A stretch of DNA of 64,000 bases, taken from assembly GCF_046630445.1 (NCBI RefSeq), contig NC_092341.1:258336001-258400000 (forward strand), in the 5' to 3' direction. Below the pieces are notes generated by a model that was not told the origin of the DNA, searched no databases, and saw nothing but the letters and a program-made list of their open reading frames with translations. This DNA comes from Rutidosis leptorrhynchoides. Its lineage: Eukaryota > Streptophyta > Magnoliopsida > Asterales > Asteraceae. Below, one piece after another: positions 33,301 through 46,079 of this stretch (the stretch's first letter is position 1; every line of letters begins with the position of its first letter). Position numbers and translations under genes: made by a program.

Positions 33301-35279
33301 ATCTGTTCTAAACACAACACAAAATTATATAACTCGATATATTCCTTTTCTTCTTCCTCACCAATACAATCGACCCAGGTTCAATTCAATTCACAATAAA
33401 GAATTTTTCATTTGATTTTAACATTATCAAAGTATCATGAATTAACAGTTTGTGGTATATCGATTTATTGAAACAGAAAAAATAAAATCAAAGTGACTGA
33501 AGTAGTCTGTTAGCGAAAATAATAATAATATAGACTCTAAATTTGATTTCGAGATTTAGACCTTTTTAGTTTATAATTGTAACATGAATTTGATAGTAAT
33601 TCACTCCCAGAATCCTTGTGAATCCTTAACTAATCCAGAAACAACGAAACCAGTTCAAATTTCTTAATAAACAAAACAGTTGAGTTTTTATGTTTAATCT
33701 TTGACTCTAAAATTAGGATTCAGTTCATCAAATTGAGACTTGAAATTTTACAGATAGTTTGCATTATAGATTACTAATACATCTGCATTTTTACATTTTG
33801 ATAATTTATTTGTTTTCGAGCTATTGCCAATTCCTGTCAAGAACACGATGAACTCTAATTCGAATTTCAAGTTTTAGATCGTATTAGGTTGCAATTATAA
33901 CATGAATTTTGTTCTAAATCCTTCCTATAAACTTTAGGAATCATCAATTTAATCAGAAACATTAATACAATTACGAATTTCTTGATGGACAAATTGTTTG
34001 ACTTTTTGAATTTAAGCTTTGACTCGTAAATTAGAATTTAATAGAAAAAATTGGAATATGAAAACTTACAGATAGTTTAATTTGATCTTCCCTAACATCA
34101 CTGCATTATTAGATTTTGCGAATTTATTCAAAATCGAGTTTTAGATGAAATCAAACCAGGTACAGGGGTGTCGTCTGGTTTACTCATTTTTCTGTATGAT
34201 TTTCCTTATGATGGTAATTAATAATTGATAGTTGATAATGATAATGAAGAATCCAATGATTTAATTCATACCATCTAGTTTAATAATCTGATTTATAGTG
34301 AATTATAGTCAACACTAAATCACAGGATAAATAGAACATCAGGAAAAAAATAAGAAAAGAAAATGACAGATAACAGATTACACGTTATATCAATGTTTAT
34401 ATTTGTATATATCTGTATCTATATAATTTTATATATCTGTATTCGTATATTTATGTTTATATATCAGTATATTTCGTATATTTATAAATTTATAATTAAT
34501 CTTATTAATTATTAAATATAATTGTAATAATGATACTCTTAATATTTTAAATAATAATAATAGAAATTTATAATAATATAATAGTAGTAATAATATTATT
34601 AATGATAATAATAATAATAACTATAAAATTCATAATAATATTGTTAATAATAATAATAATAATTATAATAATTATAATAATAATAATAATTATAATAATA
34701 CTATAACAATTTAAATCTATCAAATTCGCATCTATAGTTTATTTATTTAAAATAATTTTAATAACACTAGTATTGATATTAATATTAAAAGTAATAACAA
34801 TATTATTGTAACTATTATATTCATAATTTAATATTTTAATATTACATATCATTGATTATATAATATACTCATATACATTACATAATAAATTATTTTGAGT
34901 ATTATGTTTTATACATTTTAATATATATTACATTATACAAATAATAGTAATTATATAAGGAAATCATATATTTATATAAATTCATTTTTAATTATAACTT
35001 AATTATTTTATATCTTATTTTACATATTAATTTTTAATGTATAAATTTTACTTTATTATTTCTAATTATTATTATATATATACTTATATTTATATTTATA
35101 TATATGAATATATTTATTTACAAACAATTGTTCGTGAATCGTCGGGAATAGTCGAAGGTTAGTTGAATGTATAACAACAGTTCAAAATTTTGAGATTCAA
35201 TTAAATAGACTTTGCTTCTCGTGTCTGAATTGAATAAAGATCAAGTTTAAATTTGGTCGCAAATTTCCGGGTCGTCACA

Positions 35280-37217
35280 GTACCTACCCGCTAATGAAAT
35301 TTCGTCCCGAATTTTGATCGAGGTTGTCATGGCTAATGATAAAAATGTTTTCATGACGAATATGAGTCGATAAATCGAATTTTATCATCATTGAGTAATA
35401 AGGATAGAATAATTCGATTATTCGAGGAGTACGAATGAAGCTATCACCAAAAAGTGAAATTATGAATCAAAGATTCATCTTAACTTTTGACGTGGTAACG
35501 GTTGAATTCCATAATTCAAGGGATTTAAAGGAAATCTTCGTAATAAGATTTGGTTCATCGATAATTAAGGAAATTAGAATCCTCTTTTCTTAAATGCAAT
35601 AATCTGTCTCAATTTCTCTTGTCTGATATTTCACTATAAATCCATTCTCTTCATTTTCTTTATATTTTATAGTTCCATCCTTTTATTTTCTCTTCCCGAC
35701 TTTAAGTCAAGCGAATAATGGTCCAGAATTCGTAGGTATGAAGTTTCGAATGAACTTAATGTTCTAACAAGAAAGAACTTAATAGCACGATTTGATTTGT
35801 AAAATTACCATAATCACTGAGAATAGAACTATCAAGAATATATTTTCTTGATATGTTCAGAAGTTAAGCAGAATGAAAGAGTTATGTAACATGGCACATG
35901 ATGATGTTATGCTCCGTGAATCATCATGTCCCATTAGAAACTCGGCATGACTTACTGTAATATAATCACGTTGATCAAGTGTCATTATATTATACTAACT
36001 CATGCATCAGTTCCCAACACTACTTCAAAAACATTCATAATTTAAGTTCGAATTTTTCAGAATTTAGAAACGAAAACAGTTTCCTTTCTGATGTGACACT
36101 GATAATGTGAGAAGATAACTGATTTCGGATAAGAATAGTTGTGAAGTTATCTTCAGAAATATCGAGGACATTTATAATAGAGGATACGCTAATATCTTAG
36201 AATTTTTAAATCAAATTGTGATGAAGAAATTTATTCACGATGATTTAGAGCGATTAAGGAGCAAGGTATTCGTTAAAGATTTCATCAGAATCAGAATCAT
36301 TAGGATTCTTTATGTACAAGTTTAGTCCTTGTGATTCGTCCACGGCCCTCTTCATAATTTCGCATAATCCGCTTTTTAGTACCAAATTTTCTATTGAGCG
36401 TTTCCTACACTCCATTCTTTATCATCATACTTTTGACGGTTAAGGTCGTTTATGGTTGTCTACTGTTTCTGTTGTTTCATTCCGCTTTTTCAAACTTTGG
36501 AATATTGGTTCGTAGACTGAGTGCTTTTCAGTATTTCAGAATGGAAGATCATGATTCTAAGAGATAAATGTTATATGTATACATATAACTGTTGATGTAG
36601 AAACGTGGCGAGATCAAAAATATTAATTTCTGATTACCAGAAATTGATATGGAAATTCTCGTTACAAGATGTGGATGAGTATTTGACAGGGTTTCGATGA
36701 ATGTGATGATTTTTCAGAAAGTAAAATATTAATGGAGTTGCTGGTAAGTTTACTGCTAATGTGGTGGAATATAAACGGTTCCCCGATAACGATGACGAAA
36801 GGCAACTTATATATCACGGTTTTAATAAGACTTATTCAAATGAAAAATTAAAGTTCATTTGCTAGAGCTGTGACAAAATTGGCTAATTTGAAAAAGAATT
36901 GCAATATTATTTTCGGTAATAACAATGCCAAAGGAGCTATCACAGATACGTGTTAAACGCTTACTCAGGTTCCGAGTGTTTTTAGGTGCATAACTATATG
37001 CATCAATCTTTTCTTCCGTAGATGAAGTGCGGTTGGTTCATCCTTTCGAGTGAGGTGTTTACATGAATCATGAAAGGTTTGAACGCAGATTGTAATCGTC
37101 AAGATGCAAATGAGATTTAAGATGAAATCAAGTGGCAAACTTAAAGAATTGTTTAGTTTCATATGCTATAATCAATATTTTAATTCATTTTAATTATCCA
37201 ATTTCATTAGTCCATAG
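35280..37217 (-). other. LARD-2 interior, 3' part
   Basis: Begins at the LTR with the 3' priming block (minus strand GGGACGAAATTTC at about 35296-35308) and continues with noncoding sequence paralleling 10135-11600 of LARD-1, including the PABP relic. It ends at the Tekay-B insertion. No intact ORF is seen. Confidence 0.65.
36285..36450 (-). pseudogene. Captured poly(A)-binding-protein fragment in LARD-2
   Basis: On the minus strand 36409-36447 reads NDLNRQKYDDKEW followed by SVGNAQ, and 36290-36353 reads MKRAVDESQGLNLYIKNPND. Frameshifts and stops lie between. This matches the end of RRM3, the linker and the start of RRM4 of plant poly(A)-binding proteins. Here the Trp after DDKE is kept, where LARD-1 has a stop, while LARD-1 keeps the linker better, so each copy decayed independently after a shared capture. 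It cannot make a working RNA-binding protein. Confidence 0.75.
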
Positions 37218-37222
37218 TTAGG

Positions 37223-40131
37223 TGTAACGACCCGACTTTTTCGACTTGTTTTTGTGCCTTGTGATTTTTGCGAAACTACGTATTTGTGCGTACTGTGCTA
37301 CTTTATACTCTCGAATCTTTATACACATGGCCTACTTTCATTTATGTGTTAAAACGTGCCTTTAAGTATGTAGGATGCTTAACTTGATCACCGGAAGCCT
37401 TTATGACCGTTAGTGTCACTTGACGTTAAGAACAAACTGCGTACTGCGTACACGTTTAACTTTTGTCGTAATCGGAATATTATGGCTACGAAATCTTTTT
37501 TATTATTTCATAATAATAATTACTTGGGTTTTTGGATGCTGAATTACGCGTAGTAATTTACTTATGCTTACTAGTTAGTCTTGTTGGACTTTCTACCTTG
37601 TTGGGCCTTAGCCCACCCTACACTAGTTAGTGGACTATTTAATTAGCCCAATTATTAATAGCTAGTGACCCATTAATATGTAAGACAAATGCCCATTTAT
37701 TATAGGGAACATGCTAGTATTTTTGTCAAGTATTATCCTTAATGTTGCATGGGATCCTAACATAAGCACCAACTTTAGACAACCATTAACCAAAAAGCAA
37801 AAGTGTGTCCCCCTTATCCCCCTTCCATTCCAACGGCTATCACCACCACCCTCACCCTAATTCAACTATAAATACAAGCCTCATTCCATCCATTTTACAC
37901 TTGCTCTCATTTATATTTCACACACACTTACTCTCTTATTTCCTCTCTAGTCTTTTTCACTCTAAAACTTGTAAGTTTTTGAATTTTTTCTTCTTCTTCT
38001 TCTTCTTCTCTTATCATTTTCGAATTCATCATCATCATTAAAGGGTCTAGCTTTTTAGCTTTGATCTTGATTACATCTTGTAGATTCAAACTTGGATTTG
38101 AATCCTTCAAGAACATGGAAGATTCAAGCTTTCTAGCTTTGAATCTTCACCTACTTTGTATATCTATATCTTTTAACTTTAATCTTGTTATTTTGTTATA
38201 AAGATTTAAACTTGTGTTTGTAATCTTCATGTAACTTAAAGATCCAAGCTTTATGCTTCAAGATCTTCAAGAACAACCAAGATGCAAGCTTTCTAGCTTG
38301 AATCTTCATATCTTTTGTTGGATCTAAGTTTCCTAACTTATGATCTCATTATTTTGTTATAAAGATCAAAACTTGTGTTTATGGTCTTAATATAACTTAA
38401 AGATCTAAGCTTTATGCTTCAAGGCCTTCAAGAACACTAAAGGTTCAAGCTTTCTAGCGTTGTGACCGTATAACTTGTGTGAAAAGGATCCAAGCTCTCT
38501 AGCTTAGGGTTCTATCACTTTATTTGACTTAGATTATGTTCATATACTTGTTTGATTGAAGTAAAGTTTGTAGCTTTAGTTGTAAATGTAACTTGTAATT
38601 GTGTTAAGACTAAGGATATGATGTAACCTTGGTTCATCATCCATCTAAGACTCTTAAATGAGTTGTGTTCTTACTTGGTCTTAACATATTGTGTGTTGAT
38701 GGTAGAATCTTGGTCAAGGTGTTGCTAACCCATCAACGAGTTATACACTTGAAGCTACAAGCATCAAGGATGAGAACCGTGATAAGCCTCAAGCACTAAG
38801 AACCCCACCGGAGCACCTTGCTTACTGTTTTTCGGGATCTGATTAGGCTCCTGGGCTACTGGAAAAGTTAATTTTCAGAGAGCCTGGTTCGATTAGATGA
38901 CTTTCCGTTTAAGACTCGTCTCAATTCGAGTTATGGTTTGGGATTTATGGCCTTTTCAAAATCACTACACCCTTGTAACGTTGTGCTGAAAATTATGACC
39001 TAATCGCACTTAAACCGTTGCCACAGTTAAAGGAAGACGAGTTTGAGTCTATAAATTGGTCAGAAACTATAGCACTCCCATATGGAGCCATAGCCACTGA
39101 TTACGCGTCTTTTTGATTTACGTAGAGGCCGTATCAGCTGATCAAAGTCAGCCTATTGTTTCGACATCTATACTTGTTAACCTTACTTAACTTTTACAAT
39201 GATGAATGATGATGATGATGACACTTAAACTTATTTTATGCACTATTAGAACTTATGAGGATAACATACTGACCTAGTAACCTTTGACTTAGGTTGACGA
39301 CCTTTCGGACCGACTTACTACTTGCATACTTTCATTATCGACTTTACCACTCTTATCACTGTGAGTTATAGCATCCCTTTTTACTTTAATTATTTTGGGA
39401 CTGAGAATACATGTGCTTTTTTACGTTTTACATACTAGGCACGAGTACTTAAACTTTATATATGTGTGGGTTATACAACGGCATAAACTTTCCCCTTAGC
39501 TCGGTAACGTTTAGTCATTGGTTTTTGAACCGGTGAACGCGAATCTTAGATATGGATCCATAGGGTTTGACATCCCCACTAGGGCTAGTCGCGCTAGCAT
39601 TTAACGGGTGTTTAATACTTCGTAAACATACGCACTCGCCAAGTGTACTTTTAGGGGGTTATAAACGTTAAGTTAGTTACCAAGTGCCCACGGTTAAACA
39701 TATACTTTTCATATTGTTTTGAAACAATGAAATCTCGTGGCCTACCTTACATTACTGTTACAACTTAAACTATAGCTCACCAACATTATTGTTGACATTT
39801 TTAAGCATGTTTTCTCAGGTGTTTAGAGGTTTGTTGCTTCCGCTGTTTAGACTTGCTGTCTTGGTGTTTAAACTTGCTATTAAGGACTTGCTGTGCTAGA
39901 ATTCCACTGCATTACTTAGAGATGTCTCAATCATGGAACTTTTCTTTTGCATTCGTAATTTATGATATTTTCAAACAATGACTTTGTAACGACCTTTGTG
40001 TCACGTTATCTTTTGTAAAGGCTATCTTTTTATGAATGCAAAACTGGTTTTCAAACAGCATATAGTGTTTGACCTTGTAATGATCCTGTTGTTGATGATC
40101 CGTACACGATGGTTTTGTACGGAGTGTCACA
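37223..40131 (+). repeat. Tekay-B 5' LTR
   Basis: A 2909-bp LTR beginning TGTAACGACCCG and ending GAGTGTCACA. It includes a TTC microsatellite near 37988 and a series of imperfect repeats with CAAGCTTTCTAGCTT and CAAGCTTTATGCTTCAAG (about 38080-38520). An open frame at 37805-38041 inside it is not a gene. Confidence 0.92.
37867..37874 (+). promoter_or_regulatory. TATA box of Tekay-B 5' LTR
   Basis: TATAAATA after a CCACC-rich stretch; conserved at 46726-46733 in the 3' LTR. Confidence 0.6.
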
Positions 40132-40133
40132 TT

Positions 40134-40145
40134 TGGTATCAGAGC
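40134..40145 (+). other. Primer-binding site of Tekay-B (tRNA-Met)
   Basis: TGGTATCAGAGC two bases after the LTR. Confidence 0.92.
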
Positions 40146-40477
40146 ATTGGTTGTAGGGAATTAGGTTGCATTAGTGAGTTAGACCGGACCGAGTAGGATT
40201 CACTAATAGGACTAATCTACAACTTGCTAGTTTACTTGTTTCCGCGAAACTTACTGCATGTTGCTGCTTACTTTTACTGCTATATGACGTATACTGCTAC
40301 TCGATTTTCATTACTTCATGCTACTATCTACTTTCGATTGCATGATACTTATGTGCGATTTGCTATTATTGCCATGCTACTGCTATAGATGATCTAGACT
40401 GTCGTAGTTATTTTGCCTAATACGTGCTTGCCTTATGACTTACTGACAATGAAAAAGTTATTTTTTTCCCTGTTCAG

Positions 40478-41313
40478 ATGTCGGATGTCCCGCCCGTTAT
40501 CATTTTGGAGAGCGACTCAGACTCATCCGCCACCTCGCCTGCCATTGTTGCCGATTCACAGATCCAGTCGTCGACACCCTCCAGTGACTCTGGCGCTTCA
40601 TTCCCTGGAGCCAGTGGCTATGCACCCGACCCAGTGATCACCTCAGACGGATATGAGGATCCACCAGAGATTCCAGCTCTACTCATCCCAGGACCCTCGG
40701 AGCCACAACACCATTTCGGTGGTGTTGTGATTCCTGGGGAATACGGGGACGTTCTGTTCCGTAATGAGTATAACCATTGGGCTAGACGCCTTCCTGATGG
40801 GCGTGTCGTGCCGATCCCACCTTTCAGATATCAGATTATGACTACTAGCCGAGCGCATCCACCTTCAGATGATTCTGACGACTCACCACCAGACGACTCA
40901 TCATCCTCTGATGACTCCAGTGACGAGGATTCTGACGAGAACCTGAGGAGGTGCCCGTGCAGCCACCCTCTACCCCGCCGAAGAAGCGGTATCATTTCGA
41001 TGGTACCATTATTCTAGTGGTTAACGGAGGTAGGTCATTCGTTAACGCACATGGACTGAGGACTAGGGTCACCGCCCGCAAGCGGGTTGTGCCGTATCTT
41101 GCCGATCCATTCGTGTGTAAGGCTTACCGTTACGCACCATCTACTTCTGGCGCTGGACCATCTGCACCACCTGTACCGACTGCACCGCCTGCCCCACCAT
41201 CTCCCTCCGTCGAGGAACTGACGAGGGAAGTGGAGATCCTCCGTGCTCGAGTGACTGAGCTCGAGGACCAGATGTCCCACGTAATGGACATCCTTTACCC
41301 ACCGTCACCATAG
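40478..41313 (+). pseudogene. Tekay-B ORF1 (Ser/Asp-rich, coiled-coil), frameshifted
   Basis: An ORF upstream of gag. The N-terminal half (from ATG at 40478) is acidic and serine-rich (ILESDSDSSATS, and DDSDDSPPDDSSSSDDSSDE near 40880-40930). A frameshift near 40940-40955 moves the frame to one ending at 41313, with a Pro/Ala-rich stretch and a C-terminal coiled coil (EELTREVEILRARVTELEDQ). The same arrangement, with LRARV in the coiled coil, is found in the LARD ORF1 copies. No known catalytic domain is seen. In Asteraceae-type Tekay elements such an extra ORF may help particle assembly, but that is speculation. Confidence 0.65.
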
Positions 41314-41610
41314 GGCATTGTAGTAGATTTCATTATGTAATCCCGTTTGTAGTTTCATGTTTTACTCATGTATTGTACGAACCTATGCGGATGTATGCAA
41401 CTTATTATTAATGAATAAAACTTAGTATTGTTTACTTTTTGTACGGTGTTCTAATTACATTACTGTATGATGATTCTATGGTATCTGTATCTAGTTGCAT
41501 TACTTAGTTAACGTGTGTTGCGTTGATTCCACGTTGGTTGCCATATACTATATTATTATTAATTAAATGCTTGATTTTGACTTAAGTCAAAATTTTTGTT
41601 TAGTAGAGCA

Positions 41611-43105
41611 ATGGCAAACGGAAGAGCAGCGCCCACAGCAGCACAAATTGAGGAAATGATTGTTGAAAGAGTAGCCGCAGCTATTGCGTAAATCAACCCA
41701 CAAGCTCCACCAGTTAACCAGCCCATTCGTAACGGGTGTACATATAAGGAGTTTCAAAGCTGCAAGCCCCACAACTTTAGTGGTACTGAGGGGCCAGTTA
41801 GATTGACTAGGTGGTTTCTCAAACCTAGAAGCTGTGTTCCGTGTAAGCAACTGCTCAGAGATGAACAAAACCAAGTATGCCTCCTGTACGCTGTCAGACG
41901 GTGCCCTAACCTGGTGGAACACACTTGCTCAGGCCAAAGGTATTGACGAGGCTTATGCTACTCCTTGGGAAGAATTTAAGGGAGCCATGATCGAAGAGTA
42001 CTGCCCCAGAACAGAGATACAGAAAATGGAGGCTGAGTTCTGGGAGCTGAAGGTTGTGGGAAACGATCTTGATAGTTACAACCGTAGGTATCTGGAATTA
42101 GCACTGATGTGTCCCACGATGGTTACCTCGGAGTTTAAGAGAATGGAACGATACTTGTGGGGACTTCCCAAGTCCATTCAGGGAAATGTCACCTCTTCTA
42201 AGCCACCCAACGTCCCGGAAGCTATGAGCATGGCGCATACCCTTATGAACCAAATTACCAGCAAAGAACCGGAAAATGCTAAATCCGAATCGGGAGCCAG
42301 TGGTGAGAAGCGTAAGTGGGACAACAACAAGGGGAGAACCTATGATCAAACCCCCGCTAAGAGGCATAACGACGGAAGGAACCCCAACCCGAACACTAGC
42401 TCGAACCCCAACTACAAGGGTAGTCTACCGAAGTGCAAGAGGTGCTACAAGCACTATACCTGGTACTGTAATGTGGTCTGTGAAAAGTGCAAAAGGACCG
42501 GGCATATTGGTAAGGACTGCAAGATTCCCACCCCAACGATGAAGACAAACCCTACTGGACCAAGGCAGTGCTATGAGTGCGGACAACAGGGCCACTTCAG
42601 GAATGAATGTCCCAACAAGAGAAAGGACGGCGGGCCTGTGCGTGGAAGAGCTTTCAATGTAAATGCAAGGGATGCCCGTGAGAACCCCGACTTGATTACA
42701 GGTATATTCACTATCAACAATCTATTAGCTTCTGTCCTATTTGATACTGGTGCCGATAGGAGCTATGTTTGTAAACACTTTTGTTCTAAGATAGATTGGT
42801 CGTTAGTTCCTTTAAAGGAGAGTATGCTTGTTGAGGTAGCCAATGAAAAAGTTGAGAAAGTTGACCAAATTGGCCGAGGAGCTATTGTCAACATAGCTGG
42901 TGTTGATTTTGAGATTGACTTGATACCCATCAAATTGGGAAGTTTTGATGTGAATGTCGGTATGGACTGGTTAACCAAAGTGAGGGCCGACATTATCTGT
43001 GGAGATAAAGCTCTTCGTATGCCACACGGGGATGGTGATCCACTAATTATTTACGAAGAGAGATGTAATTCGAAGATGAGCCTCATTAGTTGCATGAAAG
43101 CATAA
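41611..43105 (+). pseudogene. gag and aspartic protease of Tekay-B
   Basis: Starts MANGRAAPTAAQIEEM at 41611. An in-frame TAA at 41689-41691 and a frameshift near 41820 break the N-terminus, after which 41834-43105 is open. The capsid-like part has the typical TLSDGALTWWN and FKGAMIEEYCP. Two zinc knuckles follow: CEKCKRTGHIGKDC and CYECGQQGHFRNEC, both C-X2-C-X4-H-X4-C. The protease active site is LFDTGADRSYV near 42740, with the second signature VGMDWLTKV. The frame ends in TAA at 43103-43105, splitting it from RT; in intact relatives gag and pol are one frame, so this stop is probably a defect. Confidence 0.88.
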
Positions 43106-44790
43106 AAGATCATAAAGAAAGGACGTCTTGCTGTTTTAGCACATGTGAAAACGTTAGAAGCCGAGGTGAAGAGTGTGAATGATGTACGAATTGTGAATGA
43201 ATTTCCTGATGTCTTTCCGGAAGAATTGCCTGGATTACCGCCACCGAGAGCAGTGGAGTTCCAGATCGATCTAGTGCCGGGAGCTGCACCCGTAGCTCGC
43301 GCACCTTATCGACTAGAACCTTCCGAACTGCAAGAGTTGCAGAGTCAACTGCAGGAATTGCTAGACCGTAGATTTATCCAACCGAGTTCTTCGCCTTGGG
43401 GCACACCTGTTTTATTCGTGAAGAAGAAGGACGGATCTTTTTGCATGTGTATTGATTATCTTGAGCTGAACAAGTTGACGATTAAGAATCGATATCCCCT
43501 TCCCCGGATTGACGATCTTTTCGACCAACTACAAGGATCAAGCGTTTACTCCAAGATCGATCTGCGATCCGGTTATCACCAATTGAGGGTGAAGGAGAGT
43601 GATGTGATGAAAACTGCGTTTAGAACCCGTTATGGTCATTATGAGTTTCTCGTGATGCCATTCTATTTAACCAACGCACGTGCCGTATTTATGGACCTCA
43701 TGAATCGTGTATGCAAGCCATACCTGGATAAGTTCGTTATCGTTTTCATAGATGATATCCTCATCTATTTCCGAAGTGAAGAAGAACATGAACAACATCT
43801 TCGACTAGTGTTGGAACTCTTGAGACGAGAGCAACTTTATGCCAAATTCTCTAAGTGTGAATTTTGGTTGAAGGAAGTTCAATTTCTGGGTCATATTGTG
43901 AGTGATCAAGGTATCAAAGTTGATCCCGCAAAGATCGAAGCTATCAGCAAGTGGGAAACCCCCACTACTCCGACTTACATCCGCCAATTTCTAGGTCTTG
44001 CTGGTTACTACCGAAGATTTATTGAAGGTTTCTCTCTGATTGCACGTCCTTTGACCGCGCTGACTCACAAAGGGAAGAAGTTCGTGTGGGAAATCGAACA
44101 AGAAACAGCATTTCAAAACTTGAAGCAGAAATTGACAACCGCACCTATCTTATCTCTTCCTGAAGGCAGTGATGATTTCGTCGTATATTGTGATGCCTCG
44201 AAAAATGGTTTTGGTTGCGTATTGATGCAAAGATCGAAGGTTATTGCCTATGCTTCTCGTCGACTAAAGATTCACGAGCGAAACTGCACTACTCACGACC
44301 TCGAACTTGGAGCCGTTGTCTTTGCGCTCAAATTATGGAGACACTATCTTTATGGAACTAAAAGTACCATCTTCACCGACCACAAAAGCCTCCAGCACAT
44401 ATTCGATCAGAAACAACTGAAAATGAGGCAGCGACGATGGATCGAGATGCTGAACGACTATGATTGTGAACTTCGTTACCATCCTGGAAAGGCAAATGTT
44501 GTAGCCAATGCCCTGAGCCGAAAGGAGAGGACGGTACCTCTTCGTGTCGGCGCCTTGAACATCACCATTCATTCAAATCTCAATAGCCAGATCCGAGTAG
44601 CCCAAGATGAGGCTCTCAAGGAGGAGAATATTTCTCTAGAACGCTTGAACATTCTCGTTTCACGATTCGAGGTTAAGGAGACTGGACTCCGATGCTTTGC
44701 TGGAAGGATTTGGGTACCTAGTTATGGAGATCTACGGAGCCTTATACTAGATGAAGCCCACAAGTCGAGATATTCGATTCATCCAGGATT
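43106..44790 (+). pseudogene. Reverse transcriptase and RNase H of Tekay-B
   Basis: An open frame of about 555 codons from 43145. RT carries [32 protein letters not shown] and the intact active-site motif [10 protein letters not shown]. Two positions normally invariant are changed: [12 protein letters not shown] in place of MPFGLTNAPAVF. RNase H shows [23 protein letters not shown] and [11 protein letters not shown], but its last acidic position reads VVANALSR, Asn for Asp. The frame ends early because a 16-bp tandem duplication (44772-44787 and 44788-44803) shifts it at the start of integrase. Confidence 0.9.
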
Positions 44791-46043
44791 CGATTCATCC
44801 AGGAGCCGGTAAAATGTACCACGATCTCAAGGAACAGTATTGGTTGCCTAATCTTAAGAAGGATGTTGCAACTTACGTTGGTAAGTGTTTGACTTGCTCG
44901 AAAGTTAAGGTCAAACATCAAAGGCCATCTGGTTTAGTTCAACAACCAGAAATCCCACAATGGAAGTGTGAAAGGATAACAATGGACTTCATCACGAAGC
45001 TACCAAAGACGGTGGGCGGATACGATACCATCTGGGTTATTATTGACCGTCTTACCAAATCTGCACACTTCTTAGCCATGAAGGAAACGGATACGATGGA
45101 GAGACTCGCTCAACTATACATCAAAGAGGTTGTATCCCATCATGGTGTGCCCTTATCGATTATCTCAAATCATGATACCTGTTTTGCTTTCAGATTTTGG
45201 CGTTCTTTGCAAGAAGCCTTGGGAACTCGTCTCGACATGAGTACTGCGTATCACCCACAGACCGACGGTCAGAGCTAATGAACAATTCAGACTTTGGAGG
45301 ACATGTTGTGTGCCTGTGTTATTGACTTCGGAAAGGCTTGGGAGAGACATTTGCCGCTAGCTGAATTCTCTTACAACAACAGTTATCATTCGAGTATTAA
45401 TGCCGCACCTTTTGAAGCGTTGTATGGCCACAAATGCCGTTCTCCTATTTGTTGGGCTGAAGCAGGCGAAAAGCAAATCACCGGACCTGAGGTAGTCTAT
45501 GAAACAACCGAGAAGATTGTCCAAATTCAAGCGAGACTTAAGGCGGCCCGTGATCGCCAAAAGTGTTATGCCGACCTTAAACGTAAAGACTTCGAATTCA
45601 ACGTGGGTGACCATGTAATGTTGAAGGTCGCACCTTGGAAAGGTGTGATCCATTTTGAAAAGCGCGGAAAGTTAAACCCGTGATATATTGGTCCTTTTGA
45701 AATCTTGGAGCGTATTGGACCCGTTGCTTACCGTTTGGATCTTCCGACTCAGTTGAGCGCAGTTCACCCTACTTTTCACGTGTCGAATCTGAAGAAATAT
45801 CTGGCCGAACCAGAACTTGTCATCCCTCTCGATGAGCTTATGATTGATGACAAACTCCACTTTGTAGAAGAACCTGTCGAAATCATGGACTGTGAGGTTA
45901 AGACTTTGAAGCAAAATAAGATTCCAATTGTTCGAGTCCGATGGAATGCCTAACGTGGACCTGAGTTTACCTGGGAATGAGAGGATCAAATGATGCAGAA
46001 GTATCCTCACCTTTTCCCGACTCCAACACGTGCCTCAGCTTAA
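44791..46043 (+). pseudogene. Integrase with chromodomain-like tail of Tekay-B
   Basis: The HHCC zinc domain ([16 protein letters not shown], then CLTCSKVK) and core motif [10 protein letters not shown] are present. The second catalytic position reads IISNHD (Asn for Asp). The third catalytic Glu falls exactly at a double stop, TAA TGA at 45276-45281, after HPQTDGQS. The C-terminal part ([28 protein letters not shown], then [19 protein letters not shown] and the chromodomain-like VRVRWNA) continues with further stops at 45681, 45951 and 45978 and ends at 46041-46043. Most stops are one C-to-T or G-to-A step from the expected codon. Confidence 0.9.
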
Positions 46044-46049
46044 AATTTT

Positions 46050-46079
46050 GGGACGAAATTTCCATTAACAGGTGGGTAA
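46050..46079 (+). other. 3' priming region of Tekay-B
   Basis: GGGACGAAATTTCC then ATTAACAGGTGGGTAA directly before the LTR. Confidence 0.75.
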
